A stretch of 64,000 bases of DNA from Dirofilaria immitis. Lineage: Eukaryota > Nematoda > Chromadorea > Rhabditida > Onchocercidae. Of the stretch, positions 11,068 to 29,353 are shown one piece after another. Location of the stretch: the NCBI GenBank assembly GCA_024305405.1, contig JAKNDB010000068.1:186001-250000 (forward strand). Direction: 5' to 3'. Numbering within the stretch: position 1 is the first letter of the stretch; each line of letters begins with the position of its first letter. Under the pieces are notes generated by a model. The model saw only the letters and a list, made by a program, of their open reading frames with translations, was not told the DNA's origin and made no database searches. Both the position numbers and the translations under genes were made by a program.

Positions 11068-12350
11068 TTAATGTAAATAGCTCGCCAAAATCATGAGATC
11101 TGTAAACTAAAGGAAAGAGATATAAAGATGTCCTGAATTAAAGCAACGATTAGTAAAAATGCCTTTGCAAATGTTCCTATTACAATAAAGGATGCAGCTT
11201 TTGCTCTTGGTGCTCCTCATATTAAGGTAATATTAGATCACTCTTTGCCGATTGCTTTACCAAAGATAATACATGGTAGTTGCAAGAGTTTTAGGCGAGT
11301 CTTCTCCTTTGCTTATGGTAGGTACGGTAGCATTTATCGCTGATACACCTGTATTCTTTTCTGATCCAGCAACTGTTTTGCCTGTACAAATATACATATG
11401 GTCGAGTAGTCCTGAAATCACCGGTCAACAGAATAAGATCAATCCGTCTAAGGTCGACAAGCTGAAGGATATATAAAGGAGCTGTCGCGACTCAATTATC
11501 CAAATTTAGGGAACGACGACTTGACGGTCAGATAGAAGTAACAGTTTCGAGGATAATTCAACGGCAATGGGAGCCACAATTCAAGGCCATGAGAAGCAGC
11601 GGTGGCTTTACGAAAAAGAACGGCAAAACCCAAGAAAAGATACGATCTATCATAAGCGATATTGTTCATATTCTCTGAATTTTTCTGTGTTCGTGTTTGA
11701 TATTCGTTTGTATTGCTCATTTGATTCAACCTTTGTATAGGCACGATACTGTGCTTGTAATATCGTGTAAGCCCAATATAGAAAAAAATTCTTCCCTTGT
11801 ATTCAGAAAATAATAAATTTCGGAAAGACCTCCTCCTCCGTTTACAATTCTCAACATCAAACTATAAATAAGTTTTTTAACATAAATTACAAAAAATTTC
11901 TGTCAATTTTACATCTTTTCGATAGTTTTCAATCCCAGTATCTTAAAGCAGTCGGCCATTATAACAGCTGTCACCTTGCATAGCACTAGTCGTTGATAAT
12001 GAATTGTTGTTTCCTCAAAGAAATAAACTAATTAAATTATCACCATATAACACACATGCATAATTAATCAATTATAATTAATAAATTAATTTTTAATAGT
12101 AATAATAAATAATTCATTAATTAGTAAAAATTAATTGTAAAAAAATAATCCAAAATTTATTTTCTCATCTCTTCTTTTCCTATTTTTAAAGCTAATTGTA
12201 CTTATCTACTTTTTTTGTATCGTAATAGAAAACAGTATGATAAATAGGAACATTAATCCTTACGATATTATGGATTTCTAAAATTTAATAAAAGAATATT
12301 AACACATTTTTAATACTTAATAGAAGAATAAGTTTAAACATCATCACGAT
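11068..12350. repeat. Right copy of the duplicated segment, carrying the pstA insert
   Basis: Same orientation and nearly the same sequence as 1-945. It starts at ATTAATGTAAATAGCTCGCC and decays after about 12,340, very close to the last recognisable synthetase exon (12,431-12,512). It differs from the left copy by the 264-bp insert at 11,155-11,418 and ~50 bp near 11,500-11,550 that the left copy lacks. The 82-codon minus-strand frame at 11,496-11,744 is the longer version of the frame at 166-357; no known domain. Confidence 0.85.
11155..11418 (+). pseudogene. pstA: Nuclear fragment of bacterial (Wolbachia-type) pstA, phosphate ABC transporter permease
   Basis: Plus-strand translation gives NAFANVPITIKDAAFALGAP, then HSLPIALPKIIHG, and after a small deletion or frameshift near 11,270 ARVLGESSPLLMVGTVAFIA, then ATVLPVQIYIWSSSPE. 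This is the C-terminal part of PstA, the inner-membrane permease of the bacterial phosphate importer: the EAA-loop region (A-x-x-LG), the RxLGE-SPLLxxG helix, and the closing TVLPxQIYxW motif. Nematodes have no such gene. Filarial worms carry Wolbachia and commonly hold nuclear pieces of its genome, so transfer from the endosymbiont is the natural explanation. The fragment has no start, no stop of its own and a broken frame. Its edges are sharp: the left copy of the surrounding repeat joins directly where this insert sits. Confidence 0.85.
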
Positions 12351-12430
12351 TGTGATTTCAAAACCATTGATAATATTTCTTGAATTCAAGTGAAACAACA
12401 CTTATAGCTAATGAAAGCAAAAAGACATAC

Positions 12431-18079
<5,649 letters not shown>

Positions 18080-18697
18080 AGGTTTTCAGAATTCCTTTAA
18101 AAGACATGGAAACATGAATCATGAAAAAATTGAAATTTTTATATTTGCAAACCTGTTTCCACTGTCTGCATAGGTACTATAAAATTTCTTTCGAGAGAAG
18201 CGAAAATTTGTGCTAACAGAAAAGCAGAGAAAAAAACTAAAAAGTATTAAAATATGTGCAACTTGCATCTATTAGCTGTTGAAAGATATAAAATCTTGAG
18301 AATTATAAAATTTTTGCCAAGAAATATTTCTGTAACAACCATTATCAGAAACAACAAAATATCCAAACAACAAAAACGATACAATGGAAATTGCAAAATA
18401 ATATGTACAGAATAAATAAAATTACAGTGTCAGAAATAATGAATAGAGAATTTCAAAAAGCATAAAGCCAGAATTTCCATTAAAAACTATATCTCGAGAA
18501 AACCATAGTCTTTTAAATTTTATCATATTTTACTCTCCAATCTTAAGAGTTTTCAAAAAATAAAAATTGATTTATTAAATATCACTGCATTCTTTTTTAT
18601 ATTTTTGCATGATGTGAAAAATATATTCAAATACAAAATTTAAACTACACGAAAAATCTAAAATTAGTCACTAGAAAAAGAAAAAAACTAATGCAAA

Positions 18698-19675
18698 TTA
18701 AAACACAACTTTCTTCATTAGCAAATAGATACTAGAATCAAGCTCAAAACCGTGCAAATTATTCGCATCGCCTTTCAACCGCATCAGCAAACCACCAAAT
18801 GACGCGTATGCTGCTAAGGTATTTGTTTCAGAACTCGATTCTTCTCCTTCGATTCGATATACTTTTCCAAACATTACATATTCAAATGGGTCCAGTCTTG
18901 GATAATGTGTCTGAAAATTGAAATAGTAAAAGTAGACCTCGTAAGCGCATTTTTGATGGAACAAATATCCTTATCTTAAATGATAAATTCTAAGCTCGTC
19001 TTGAAAGAAAATTACTTCATTATATTAATTAATTAATCCATAACTAAATGAGGAATTTGTTCCATCAAAAATGCGTCTGCGAGGTTTGCTGTTGAATAAA
19101 ACGGATGATAACAAGAAACCGAATTCCGGTAAAAACAATTCCTAGTTAAAAAAAAGTATGCTGGACATGGCTACAACAAAAAAAACTCCCGACAAAACTT
19201 TATGATATCAATTGTTAAACGATTTCCGACACATCCGTTATTAAAGGACAAAGAAATTAAATCTTCAAACTAAATGAGTTAAACCTCGAATAAACAAATC
19301 AAATGAAATATATTACCTGATTATCAAATTCTCGTTCATCCGGTAAACCATCATCGCGCAGCGTTGTTGCCAATAACAATCGGAATTTATCATTTAGATT
19401 CATTGGATATCTGAAGGAATCGTTCAACTTATCACGCTTCTTTCCATCATCTTGATTTATCTTATTTTTCTCGCCAACTTTTCCTACATTTAATCCTATT
19501 CATTCATACAGTTACAAACGAGAAAATCTTACAGTTGTGTATTCACGTCAAGAATGAGCTCCATTTTAAATGATTCGCTATCGCAGAATAGACGCGAAAC
19601 ACGATCAAATTTCTTTCCTTCTGGGTCAACATCTTTCACAAGAAACATATCATCGAACAATATACCCGTGGCCAT
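18698..19675 (-). CDS. rpb-8: RNA polymerases I, II and III shared subunit RPB8 (RPABC3)
   Basis: Three exons: 19,533-19,675, 19,317-19,410 and 18,698-18,910, with phases that join cleanly into about 149 codons, the usual length. It begins [20 protein letters not shown] and has [47 protein letters not shown] and the strongly conserved [18 protein letters not shown], ending [11 protein letters not shown]8 is a small OB-fold subunit of all three nuclear RNA polymerases. GATTGCAG lies just before the ATG and could serve as a trans-splice acceptor. An AATAAA on this strand lies at about 18,570-18,580. The gene is upstream of the synthetase on the same strand and divergent from rfc-3. The second intron carries a 150-bp inverted-repeat element. 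Confidence 0.93.
18936..19085. mobile_element. Short inverted-repeat (MITE-like) element in the rpb-8 intron
   Basis: The ends are inverted copies of ~35 bp: ACCTCGTAAGCGCATTTTTG and on to GATGGAACAAAT at the left, and the reverse complement of ACCTCGCAGACGCATTTTTG at 19,048-19,085 on the right, with only a few mismatches. About 80 bp of AT-rich sequence lies between. No clear target-site duplication is visible and no second copy was noticed in the window. Non-autonomous DNA transposon is an inference. Confidence 0.6.
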
Positions 19676-21069
19676 CCTCTGCAATCATAAACTGACAAGA
19701 TAGACAACCGTATTTTTAAACACTTACCAAGATTCTCGATTTAAATAAAGAACTAAATAGATTAAATAAATAGCAATACTTATTGTCTCAGAAAACTAAT
19801 GAAACAATACTGCATATGAAATCGTTAATGAGAAAAAAATAATTTGGCATGAAATTTAGACTTCTATAAAATTTTTGATTTAAATAAAAATTATTATTCA
19901 AAATTGATCTATGAAAAAACAATGATATTACAAATAATATGCTAAATCTATAAAACACTTCATTAAACGTTGTACATTATCATACGAACAAGACTACACG
20001 CCTATCGCAATCAACCAAATTTCATCTCTTTCTATCCACACTGCAACATTGCTAATATATAATGGACAATCGCAAAGTGTCCCTTCATCAATCGGCTTTA
20101 AACCAGTACGAGAAAAAAAATAAATGTGCGCATGAATTAACAAGAATTAGAAGATATAACATTTGAAACAAAAACGAAGGAGGAAGTTGAAGAAAAATGA
20201 AATTATATTAGGAAGTGCAATAAAACAGATAATGATAGATTTTAGAAATTAGAGAGGTAGAGAGAAAGTTATTGGCAGAATGTGAGAGATTTGAAATTAT
20301 TTGTTAAAAATAGTTGCATCAAAGATGTGTCTTTCCCGTAGTGGCACATTGATTAAGTGTTCATTTTTTGTGTGGGAAGGAAATTTTTACGTATTTTTGT
20401 AATCTTATCAGGCTAACTGTTAGTGATGTATCAATGAGCTTATCATATCAGCTCGACTCAGAAAACCAGATATGATAAGTTTCTTCATCTTACATTCTTT
20501 CCTTTTATCATTGATTAAATTGATAATTTTAACGTTGATCACTAATTTCGTGTTTTACTACTTATTTTCAACACTAGTTTTGCCAAGATAAATATTACAA
20601 AGGTATCAAATGAGCTTATCATATCAACTTATGATCGTTTTCCTTCATGAAGGAAAATCTTGTAGTCATTTCTCTTCATGAAGATAAGATTAGATGTGAT
20701 ATGTTTCTTCATATTATAAATCTTTTTTTTTCCATTACTGATTAAATTAATAGTTTTAACATTAATCATTAATTTCTTATCTAACTATATTTTATACCTT
20801 TTTGGTACATCTAAAACAATCAATATTTGGAAAATTATTACACAGCATAATTTGTTATCATCGTATGCTATCCTCTACTATATATTGCTATTTATTATTT
20901 AGTTACATTTTCGATAGTTAATTATAATTGCCATTGGCTTTTTCTATAAATTGAAATTCATTCGTTTGAATGATTATCCTTCTTTGTTCGTTACTGCAAA
21001 ATTTGAATGTTATTGTTTCTGTTGCAATTAATGATTAAGATGAAGTTGAACGGAATAATTTCAGAAATA
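19676..21069. promoter_or_regulatory. Divergent intergenic region between rpb-8 and rfc-3, with a tandem duplication
   Basis: No exon is seen. At 20,428-20,560 and again at 20,608-20,790 there is a diverged direct repeat: GTATCAATGAGCTTATCATATCA, then ATATG(A)TTTCTTCAT, then ATTGATTAAATTGATAATTTTAAC and GATCACTAATTTC, with matching blocks in the second copy. Both promoters must lie here. The TTATCATATCA blocks could be binding sites, but nothing proves this. Confidence 0.5.
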
Positions 21070-24000
21070 ATGGCTTTATGGGTAGATAAATATAGGCCAC
21101 ATGAGCTATGTGCTCTAACCTATCATATCAAACAAGCGAAGGATCTTATTGAAATTGTTAAGGTAAGAAAATTTTTTGTTATTTTGCCATTTATCATCAA
21201 GAAAAAATGAGAATAACAAAGAATTGAAATTGTAAATAAAAGCATTGGAAAATAATTTTAAAACTATTAATGAAAATTAGTGATTCTTTTTCTACCTTTT
21301 TTCATTCCCAACGATCAATAAGTTCTACCGAATAATTATTATATATTAGAGGTCATTTTATTACTTCTTGCGGAAACATTATCAATTATTACTGTATAAT
21401 TAGAATTTCCAATCAGCAATTCAATCTGATACTTCAATTGTTTCTGAGTTGAATATAGATTGGCTTGTTTAATCCTGAATTTGAATGGTACTTCGTGTAT
21501 ATTTTGCTAATGTGGACGGTGATCAGTCACAAATATTTATTTTCAATATATGAAATATAAATTTCATATATTTATTCTTAATGGATTTTTTAATTGATGG
21601 CTTTATCGCTGTGGCGGTGAATGTTACTTGAAACTGGTTCAAGTAATCGATGAGTAAAGCCAGCATCGAAGTTGCTATAGTAGAAAATATTAGTCAAACA
21701 AAAAGTTCGATATAATTGTGGCTAGAAATATAAGGAAACTAGTACTTGCGATAAATTTGATAGCTGATAATATATTCTTATACTTTTGAATGGAGTATCA
21801 ATTGAATGAATGAATTTTCATTTTTTTGGCGCTGAAAATGAATAAATTATTAGAACATCTGATAATTGCAATGAACAAACATAATAGAAGTGAAATATCT
21901 TTTAAAATGATGTTCCGAAATTTCAGTTTTAAACGAATAAAAAAATTTCGATTTTTTCAGACGGGTGATTTTCCGCATCTGCTTGTATATGGACCAAGTG
22001 GCTCAGGTAAAATGACTAGGATTTTTGCATTTTGCGAGAACTTTATGGTAGCGGTGTAGAAAAATTACGGATGGATGCACGAAGTTTCAAGCTCCATCTG
22101 GAAAAAAATTAGAAATTCAAACCTTTAGCAGCAATTACCATGTTCAACTTAGTCCTGGGTAAGTTATTTTATATTTTTGAAATTCGTAGTATATTTTAAT
22201 CTTATTTAAAATATGGTTAGTTTTAAAAGTATTGTTAATGAATACTTTTATCTAAGTATTTGCTTTTAAAATTTTAGTTTTCAGAGAAGTTGGTATCTAC
22301 GACCGTGTCGTTATTCAGGAAATCATCAAACAAATGGCACAAATGCATCAGATTGATACTGCCACACAACGAAATTTCAAAGGTTTTATTAAAATATTAA
22401 AATCTTAAATTATATTACAATTTTACATAATAAATTTTTCATTTGTTTTATCCTACAAAGCGCAGGATGATAATCTTCGTCATCTATCTTTAAAAAGATA
22501 AAGCATAGAGATCATTAAATTGGTGTGAAGAAATTATGCTGTGCTTATATTTTCATGTATATAGTTTTACAATGTTAATACAAATGCTTCGAGCTTGAAT
22601 TTACAGTATCTTTGAACTTTGTGTTTTTATTTATTTTTGTTGATATATTTAATTTCAAGTTTTTTGTTGTAAAGGAAATTCATATAAATTTTGAAATTCA
22701 AAGTTTATTTTTCAGTAGTTGTTTTAATGGAAGCAGATCAAATGACTCGAGATGCACAAAACGCCTTGCGTCGTACAATGGAGAAGTATGCGCAAACATG
22801 CCGACTTATACTTTGTTGTGATTCAGTTAGTAAAATTATCGATCCTTTGAAAAGTCGGTGTTTAGCAGTTCGTGTAGCTGCACCTTCGGATGATGATGTA
22901 AGTCCTTAGAATAAAGCTTTCTCATATTTGGAAAAGTTTGTTATTTTGAAATCTGGATAAATGAAACTTATAGTCCCTGAAATTCACGACTTTGAATTTC
23001 AAGATAAAACTTATGAATTTTAAATCTCATTCCTTTCCAGTAATTATCTTATACTTAAATCCCAAATGCATTGCATGTTTAGTCTTTTATTGAATTTAAA
23101 ATTTTCTATTAAAATACAAATTTCCTTTTAGGTAGCCGAAGCTGTTAGATTTGTTTGCAAACAGGAAAATATCTCTATTCCTGAAAACATCGTCGCTGCA
23201 GTTGTTCAAAAGCTAACGGCAATATGCGACGAGCTTTACTGATGGTCGAAGCAGCAAAAGTGCAGAAGTAAATAATATTTTCTTAATTACATATTTGTAT
23301 TTATATTTAACAAATTTCTGAAGAAATTGCCTTAATTCGAAATTTTTAATTTTGAAAATACAAAAAATGAATATATGACCTTCGTTGTTGCTATAATTTC
23401 CCATATTTACAATGATGTATGTCTTCCTCACAGCTCACATAATTATTTCATTTTGTGAATGAAATTTTCGAACAAATAACATGGTTGAGGAGTAATTTAA
23501 GCTTTTTCATTTCCAGTTATCCATTCAAGGAGAATCAACAAATTCCTGATCCGGAATGGGAAGTTTATGTGAGGAAACGGCAAGAATGATGGCACAGCAA
23601 CAAAACCCTGAAAAGTTTGTCCTCAATTATTTTAGAAAATCCTATTATTATTCTAAGTCACTTTTTTCTTTTGTTTCTTTAATTATTGTTCATGTTTTTT
23701 ACAGTCTTCTCAAAGTGCGTGGTAGATTTTACGAGTGTATTGGACATTGCATACCTCCGAATGTTATTTTTATGGTATGTTTTTCTTAGTTGCATAAACC
23801 GATTTGTTTAGCTTTCTTACAGATTTTCTTTTGATGTTATTATTCATCGCTTTAAATGAAGAGAAATTTTAGTCCTAGCATTCTAATCTTTAAAATGAAA
23901 TATTTCCAGAAATTATTACAAGATTTATTGAAATCTTGTGATGATAAGATCAAACCTGAGGTAATTGCTGCAGCAGCTGAATATGAGCATCGTCTGACAC

Positions 24001-24095
24001 GTGGTAGCAAAGCTATATTCCATTTGGAAGGTTTTGCTGCATCATTCATGGAAATCTATCACAGACATCAAAATGAGAATGCTATGGAACATTAA
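21070..24095 (+). CDS. rfc-3: Replication factor C subunit 3 (clamp loader)
   Basis: Eight exons: 21,070-21,162, 21,961-22,158, 22,285-22,382, 22,716-22,897, 23,132-23,267, 23,517-23,614, 23,705-23,774, 23,910-24,095. It begins [19 protein letters not shown] and has the Walker [12 protein letters not shown], then [29 protein letters not shown], the DExx-type [20 protein letters not shown], the sensor [10 protein letters not shown], the SRC motif in [10 protein letters not shown], and the collar domain ending [22 protein letters not shown] loads the PCNA clamp at primer ends during DNA replication. Four one-base shortages in homopolymers (22,030-22,033; 22,085-22,087; 23,208-23,211; 23,573-23,574) break the frame. 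With one base returned to each, the protein is 354 residues, as in other animals. TTTCAGAAATA just before ATG suits trans-splicing. AATAAA at about 24,246. Confidence 0.93.
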
Positions 24096-24309
24096 TGGAA
24101 TTTTGTAAACTATTATTCTTGCTTAGGCAAATTTTGTTTGGTATACTTAATGAATTTTTTGAGCAAGAATAACCGTTATAAATTTATGTATTTGCATTAC
24201 TTAATTTATATGTTATGTTCTTTTAGCTTCATACTGTGGGCCTAAAATAAAAGGGAATATTGAAATTCATGATATTCATGAATATCACTTAAATATTTTT
24301 AATTTACAT

Positions 24310-24399
24310 CGCATGGTTGTTCAAATGTTTTTCAAAGGAAATTCGCATGGTTGTTCAAATGTTTTTCGCATGGTTGTTCAAATGTTTTTCAAAGGAAAC
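24310..24399. repeat. Three-copy tandem repeat, ~33 bp
   Basis: CGCATGGTTGTTCAAATGTT is present three times, starting at 24,310, 24,344 and 24,367. The first and third units continue TTTCAAAGGAAA; the middle unit is cut short. It lies shortly after the rfc-3 polyadenylation signal. Confidence 0.85.
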
Positions 24400-26285
24400 A
24401 AAAGGAACTAGTAACGTTATTCTTTCATATATTTTAATAAAGGCATTTCATATATTGATAGTTGTAGAATTTTTGTTGGAATTAGGACAGATTTTCTTTT
24501 TAGATTACAATCGTAATCATAACAATCTTAATCAGTTAATTGTTAATTTTGGCCCTTGCAAACGTGCTTTAATATTTGTGAAAAATTTTCTTTGAAATCT
24601 GTTGCATAATTGCCAAAGCGATTTACAGACATAAATTTTGATGCGCATTGTACTATCGAATATTTTCTCAGGATCTTCTATTTATCAATTGTTAATGTTA
24701 TTGCATTTCTTTATTGTTTCATATACTTTAATTTGCTCTATAATGTATCATTGAAATATTTTCAGTAACAAGTTTTTTGGGAATTTAAATTTTCGTATTG
24801 ATATTTGCACAATGCGATATAATGTTTATCTAAATACTTTTTATTTCATATCTCTCACTTTGTTTAACAATTTATGTTAAGATCTTCGATGTTTTTATAG
24901 AAACATTTTAGAAATGAGCCAGTGCAACTGTTTCAACAAATCACTGCCTCTGAAATCACTGTCTCTAATTATCTGACTTTAAGGAAATGCAACATTATTT
25001 ATAAAAAAATTTATAGAAATTTGAATTTGAAACAATTTTGGTTGTTTCTTTGATCTTATTATCAAAGTACTTAATTATTTTTTTCATTTCATCTTGTTAA
25101 TGTATCAATGTTTTGCTGTTTTCGAATTTAAATAAATAATTCATCCCATTTTCTCTCTCTTTCTCTATCTTTCTCTCTCTCTCTCTCTCTCTTCCGTAGA
25201 AATAGTTCATTAAGAATAATGCTGTGCACTTATTATCAATAATGAAAAGCAAGTGCGTCTGAGCAAACATTCACTTTTTTATTCGAGATTTTTTTCATTT
25301 TTGAATTCAAGATCAAATTAGATACCGTAATAAGCTAAATATTCCTGGTGTCATAACGCCGAGTATAGAAATGAAAATCAACTGATAGGCGAATGATTCC
25401 TAAATAGTAGTGAATTGAAATTCTTCTAGTTTCAATATAATTCTTCTAATCCTAGAAAAATTTGCATTTTAGACTTATAAATAAGGGATTAATTTTATAT
25501 CAGCGAGAAATATTCAATGATTGTTATTGAATCGCCTGCATTATTGATTTTAATGATCAACTCTCTACGAATTTGAACCAGTAATTGCGCATTTTAAAAC
25601 TTATAAATAAGGGGTAATTTTGATCCGGCAAATTACATATTCGTCCACAAAACTTTCCGCCTTCATATAAATTCAAATTTTTGCTCCATTTAAAAACTTA
25701 TTTCTAAATCATTCACCTCGCTATTTTTGTATTTTTCATATTCAATTTCTGAAATGTTGTTTTTCTAAATTAGTTTATCAAACATGGCTATTTTCATGTT
25801 TGAATTGAAATTAATCCATAAAAATAGTTGCAAAAATGATAATAGTATATTTCAACAATTAGAATATATATATCATATTATAAATTCTATAATAGTATTT
25901 ATTTCTAACCATTATTATTTTTTATTACTATCAATATTATCATGCATATCCTATCATTTAATAAATTCTCTAATAATATTTAATTCTTATCATTGTTATG
26001 TTTATCAATATTATCAATTCTTTTTAATTCATTTTTTTTTCAAAATAATTATATATATATATATATGTTTGCAATCCCGATTAGTTTAAAAACATTGACT
26101 AATTTTTATGTTTTCCAAACATTCATAACAATAATAGAACTAGTTTCGTATTGCTCAATTGATTGTTATGTTTTCAGAATATTGAAAAAGCATTTCCTCG
26201 CTTCACTCATGAAAAGTTAATCTTACAAATTTTACTTCACATATTTACATGAATATGAGAAATTTTTTTTTTTCGAGATTCGATA

Positions 26286-26430
26286 CGCTCAATTCAAGTT
26301 ATTAGAAAATTTAAAATTAGATAAGATTTAATGTAAGTTGTTGAAAATTTGAAATATGCTTAATTTAAGTTATTGGAAATATTTGAAATTGAGTATGCTC
26401 AAACTTAAGTTATTCGAAAGAAATTTAAAG
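26286..26430. repeat. Degenerate ~50-bp tandem repeat
   Basis: About three to four diverged copies of a unit containing TGCTCAATTCAAGTTATTAG and variants such as TGCTTAATTTAAGTTATTGG and TGCTCAAACTTAAGTTATTC. Probably an old slippage array. Confidence 0.55.
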
Positions 26431-28084
26431 TTGAGAAAAAATAAATACATCTACTTCATTTATATCATCATGAGATCAAACATCGTGCGTATTATGATTA
26501 ATTTAATTTTATAAATATCACTATTGTCTATCTATAACATTTCCTAATGTATTATATTATTTTATTTATAACACTGAATATATATATGTTCTAATTAACC
26601 ATAATACATTATTGTAATTCATTTTGAAATGACAGTGAATTCTCCTAATTTTATCAATGTTTGATAAGATATTTGATAAATAGTAAGAAATATTTAATAT
26701 AGTATTTTTAATATATTTTATATTTTAATTAGCTCTTATGATATATAATCCTTTTCTTGGATTTTATAGCGTTTTCAATATTTTTTTCGCAATGCATCTC
26801 ATTAACCTTTTGGGATTTTTGATTTAGATGTTTCTTTTTTTATAACGTATTCCTAGAAAAATCTTTTAATTTGTTTACTTTTGAATTTCGATTGATTTTA
26901 ATTTTGTTATTCTTTTCAAGGTTAAGCTTCTAATGCTCTGTGAACTATCAATATTTTTAATATAATCAAAATTATCCATTTTATCTTAGGTAACTTTTGG
27001 CTTTTGAGCTTCGATTATTTTCGAAATTTTAAGTTTTAATATTTATATAAATTTATCAAAATTTTCAATATGATCGAAATTAAGAGATGACTAATTTTTG
27101 TGCAATTTTTGCAAAAATGATTCATTGGTAAGTTTTCTTTATTTTTTTTAGGAAAAGAAAATGTCATTAATACGACATCAATTATATTTATTATTATTAT
27201 TATTATTATTCAACATTTCTACTCATAAGCAAAAATTTTTTTCAAAGAAACGCTTTCCCATTTTTCTCATAAAATATAATGAATCAAAGAATGAAAAATT
27301 TTTCATTTTTATGCTAAATTATACTTTAGATTAAATATTTAAAATTTTCGAATAATTTTAATTCGATAATTAATAACTATCATTAATATTATAGTTATTC
27401 CAAATTATTGATAAATATTACTATTTTTTATTTTTTCCATAATAAATATTTTCCTATTCACCAATAACGATATTATATTTTTCCAAAATTATTTGATAAC
27501 TATGCAATGCTTTCTTTCACAATAATTATTTTTCCTGATAATGAATTAATTATTAAGCTGATCATGTCATTGATTATTTTTCTGCTGATGAATTTTTTTA
27601 TTATGCTAATAATATCATCGCATGATAGCGAAAAATTATTCATTATCATATTTATTCAGAATTATTTGATATGTAATACTTTCTTTCATAATGATTATTT
27701 TCTTGCTGACGAATTAATTATTAAACTAATGATGATTCTAAAAATGAATGAAACGAATAAAGGAATTTGACAATTTTTCTTTTTTATTATTTTTCATGAA
27801 AGCAAGTGTGCCTAAAATAAATTTAACCCATTATTAATTCTCGTTTTAACATGTGAAAATAATTTTGATATTGTTTGAATTCTCAAAAATATTACTTCAA
27901 TTTTTAATTTCTTTCTACTTGCTCATTTATTTATTCATTTATTTTTCAAATATTATTGAAAATATGAGAAATGTTGAAATATTTGATGAAAATTATTTAC
28001 AACTCACAGCTAAAATATTTTTGAAGGATTTATTCAAAAAGAGATTTATTGAAAAATTTTTTCTTCATTTTTAAAGCTATAGAT

Positions 28085-28615
28085 TATGTATAAGAAGGAA
28101 GGAGAAAATGAAATGAGTAAAATTTTGGTTAAATAGTGTTAATAATATTTTAAAATAATCATTGCATATTATTGTTTCAATTCTTGGTCAAGAATCGAGA
28201 ACTGAAGTATTTTATTTCTTTCATTTTCAAAACAAATGAACTCTATAAGATAGAAGAAAAAATGAATGAGTAAAATTTTGGCTAAAGAATGTTGATAGTA
28301 ATTAAAATAATTCGAGAATCGAAATTGTTAAACTATTTATGTTCTTCATTTTTAGTGTGATAAAATATGTATAGATGAATTTAAACGAAATGAGTAAAAT
28401 TTCGCTTAGGAAAATTTTTTTTTTTTTATTCGAATGATTTGAAATAATTGTTGTGCAATATGATCGGCGAAATAAAATGTTTTCAGTATTTGTTAAACTT
28501 TTTATTTTCTTCATTTTTAAAAAGACAAATTGTGTAAAAATAAATAAGAAATAAAAATGAGCGAAATATCGATCAAATGATATTAATGATTAAAATAATT
28601 GCTAAATATTATAAT
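28085..28615. repeat. Degenerate 120-165 bp tandem repeat
   Basis: The block GAATGAGTAAAATTTTGG with variants recurs at about 28,110, 28,265, 28,387 and 28,557. Each is followed by a related stretch with TTAAAATAAT and CTTCATTTTTA. Confidence 0.5.
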
Positions 28616-29049
28616 TGCTAAAGAAAATGGATTTTTCATTTTTTTTTTTGCTTTTTAAATTGCATTTAACAAAATTACATACATAGCTTTTTAGTTTGTC
28701 GAAATATTTCTCATTCTTTTCATTTCTTTTTTTTTTAGAAAATTTAATGAAATCTATTTAGATTAAATGAAATAAAATTGAATGAAATTAATGAAATATA
28801 AAATAAGTTTGTCTTCTAAAATTGAAAAAAAAGTGCATTTTTGAAATTTATTAGTTATTATTATTCAAATGATTAATATATGCAATTGGAAATTTTTAAT
28901 TGCTCAATTATTTATATGGCGTAGTATTTTAAATCGATAATTTTAAATGTTACAAATTTTGGATATTTATGATTTTCAAACAAATCTTAAAATTATTTTT
29001 AATTTATTCATAACTTACTGGAAAATGAACCGTTCACAAAGAAATACAT

Positions 29050-29255
29050 TATCTAGACCTTTAGGAATATAGGCTAATTAAAATTATTTTGAAATTTTAT
29101 CTTATATTAATTTAATTTTTCATATCATTGAAATCATCTATCTTACGAGAATATACATTAATTAAAATTATTCTTTTATTGATTGAATTTTTTATATCAT
29201 TGAAATAATCATCTACTCTTCAAAAGTATATGTTAGTTGATTAAAATTATTTTGT
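29050..29255. repeat. Degenerate ~85-bp tandem repeat
   Basis: Three diverged copies built around TTAATTAAAATTATT and TTTTATATCATTGAAAT occur just upstream of the acetyltransferase gene. Confidence 0.45.
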
Positions 29256-29353
29256 TTTAATAATTATACAAATTAAATGATAATTCAAGGAAAAATTCGA
29301 ATGTAATGTTTTGATGAGAAGAGGACGGATTGAATAAATTTGAAATAATCAAA

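Larger units (their letters stand above)
24100..29353. other. 5 kb gene-free AT-rich stretch
   Basis: No supported exon. Open frames here (for example 25,784-26,089 and 27,507-27,770) are made of Ile, Phe, Leu, Asn and Tyr codons with no splice context. A CT microsatellite lies at about 25,152-25,193 and an ATT run at about 27,183-27,208. Several degenerate tandem repeats are listed separately. Confidence 0.55.

Noticed and set aside
23852..24049. Minus-strand frame overlapping the end of rfc-3
   Set aside because: It is the antisense shadow of the last rfc-3 exon.
25140..25200. CT-rich run considered as a polypyrimidine acceptor or promoter element
   Set aside because: It is a plain microsatellite with no exon after it.
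25784..28074. Several plus-strand frames of 70-100 codons rich in Ile, Phe, Tyr and Leu
   Set aside because: They match the base composition of the AT-rich background, have no splice sites in phase and show no domain.
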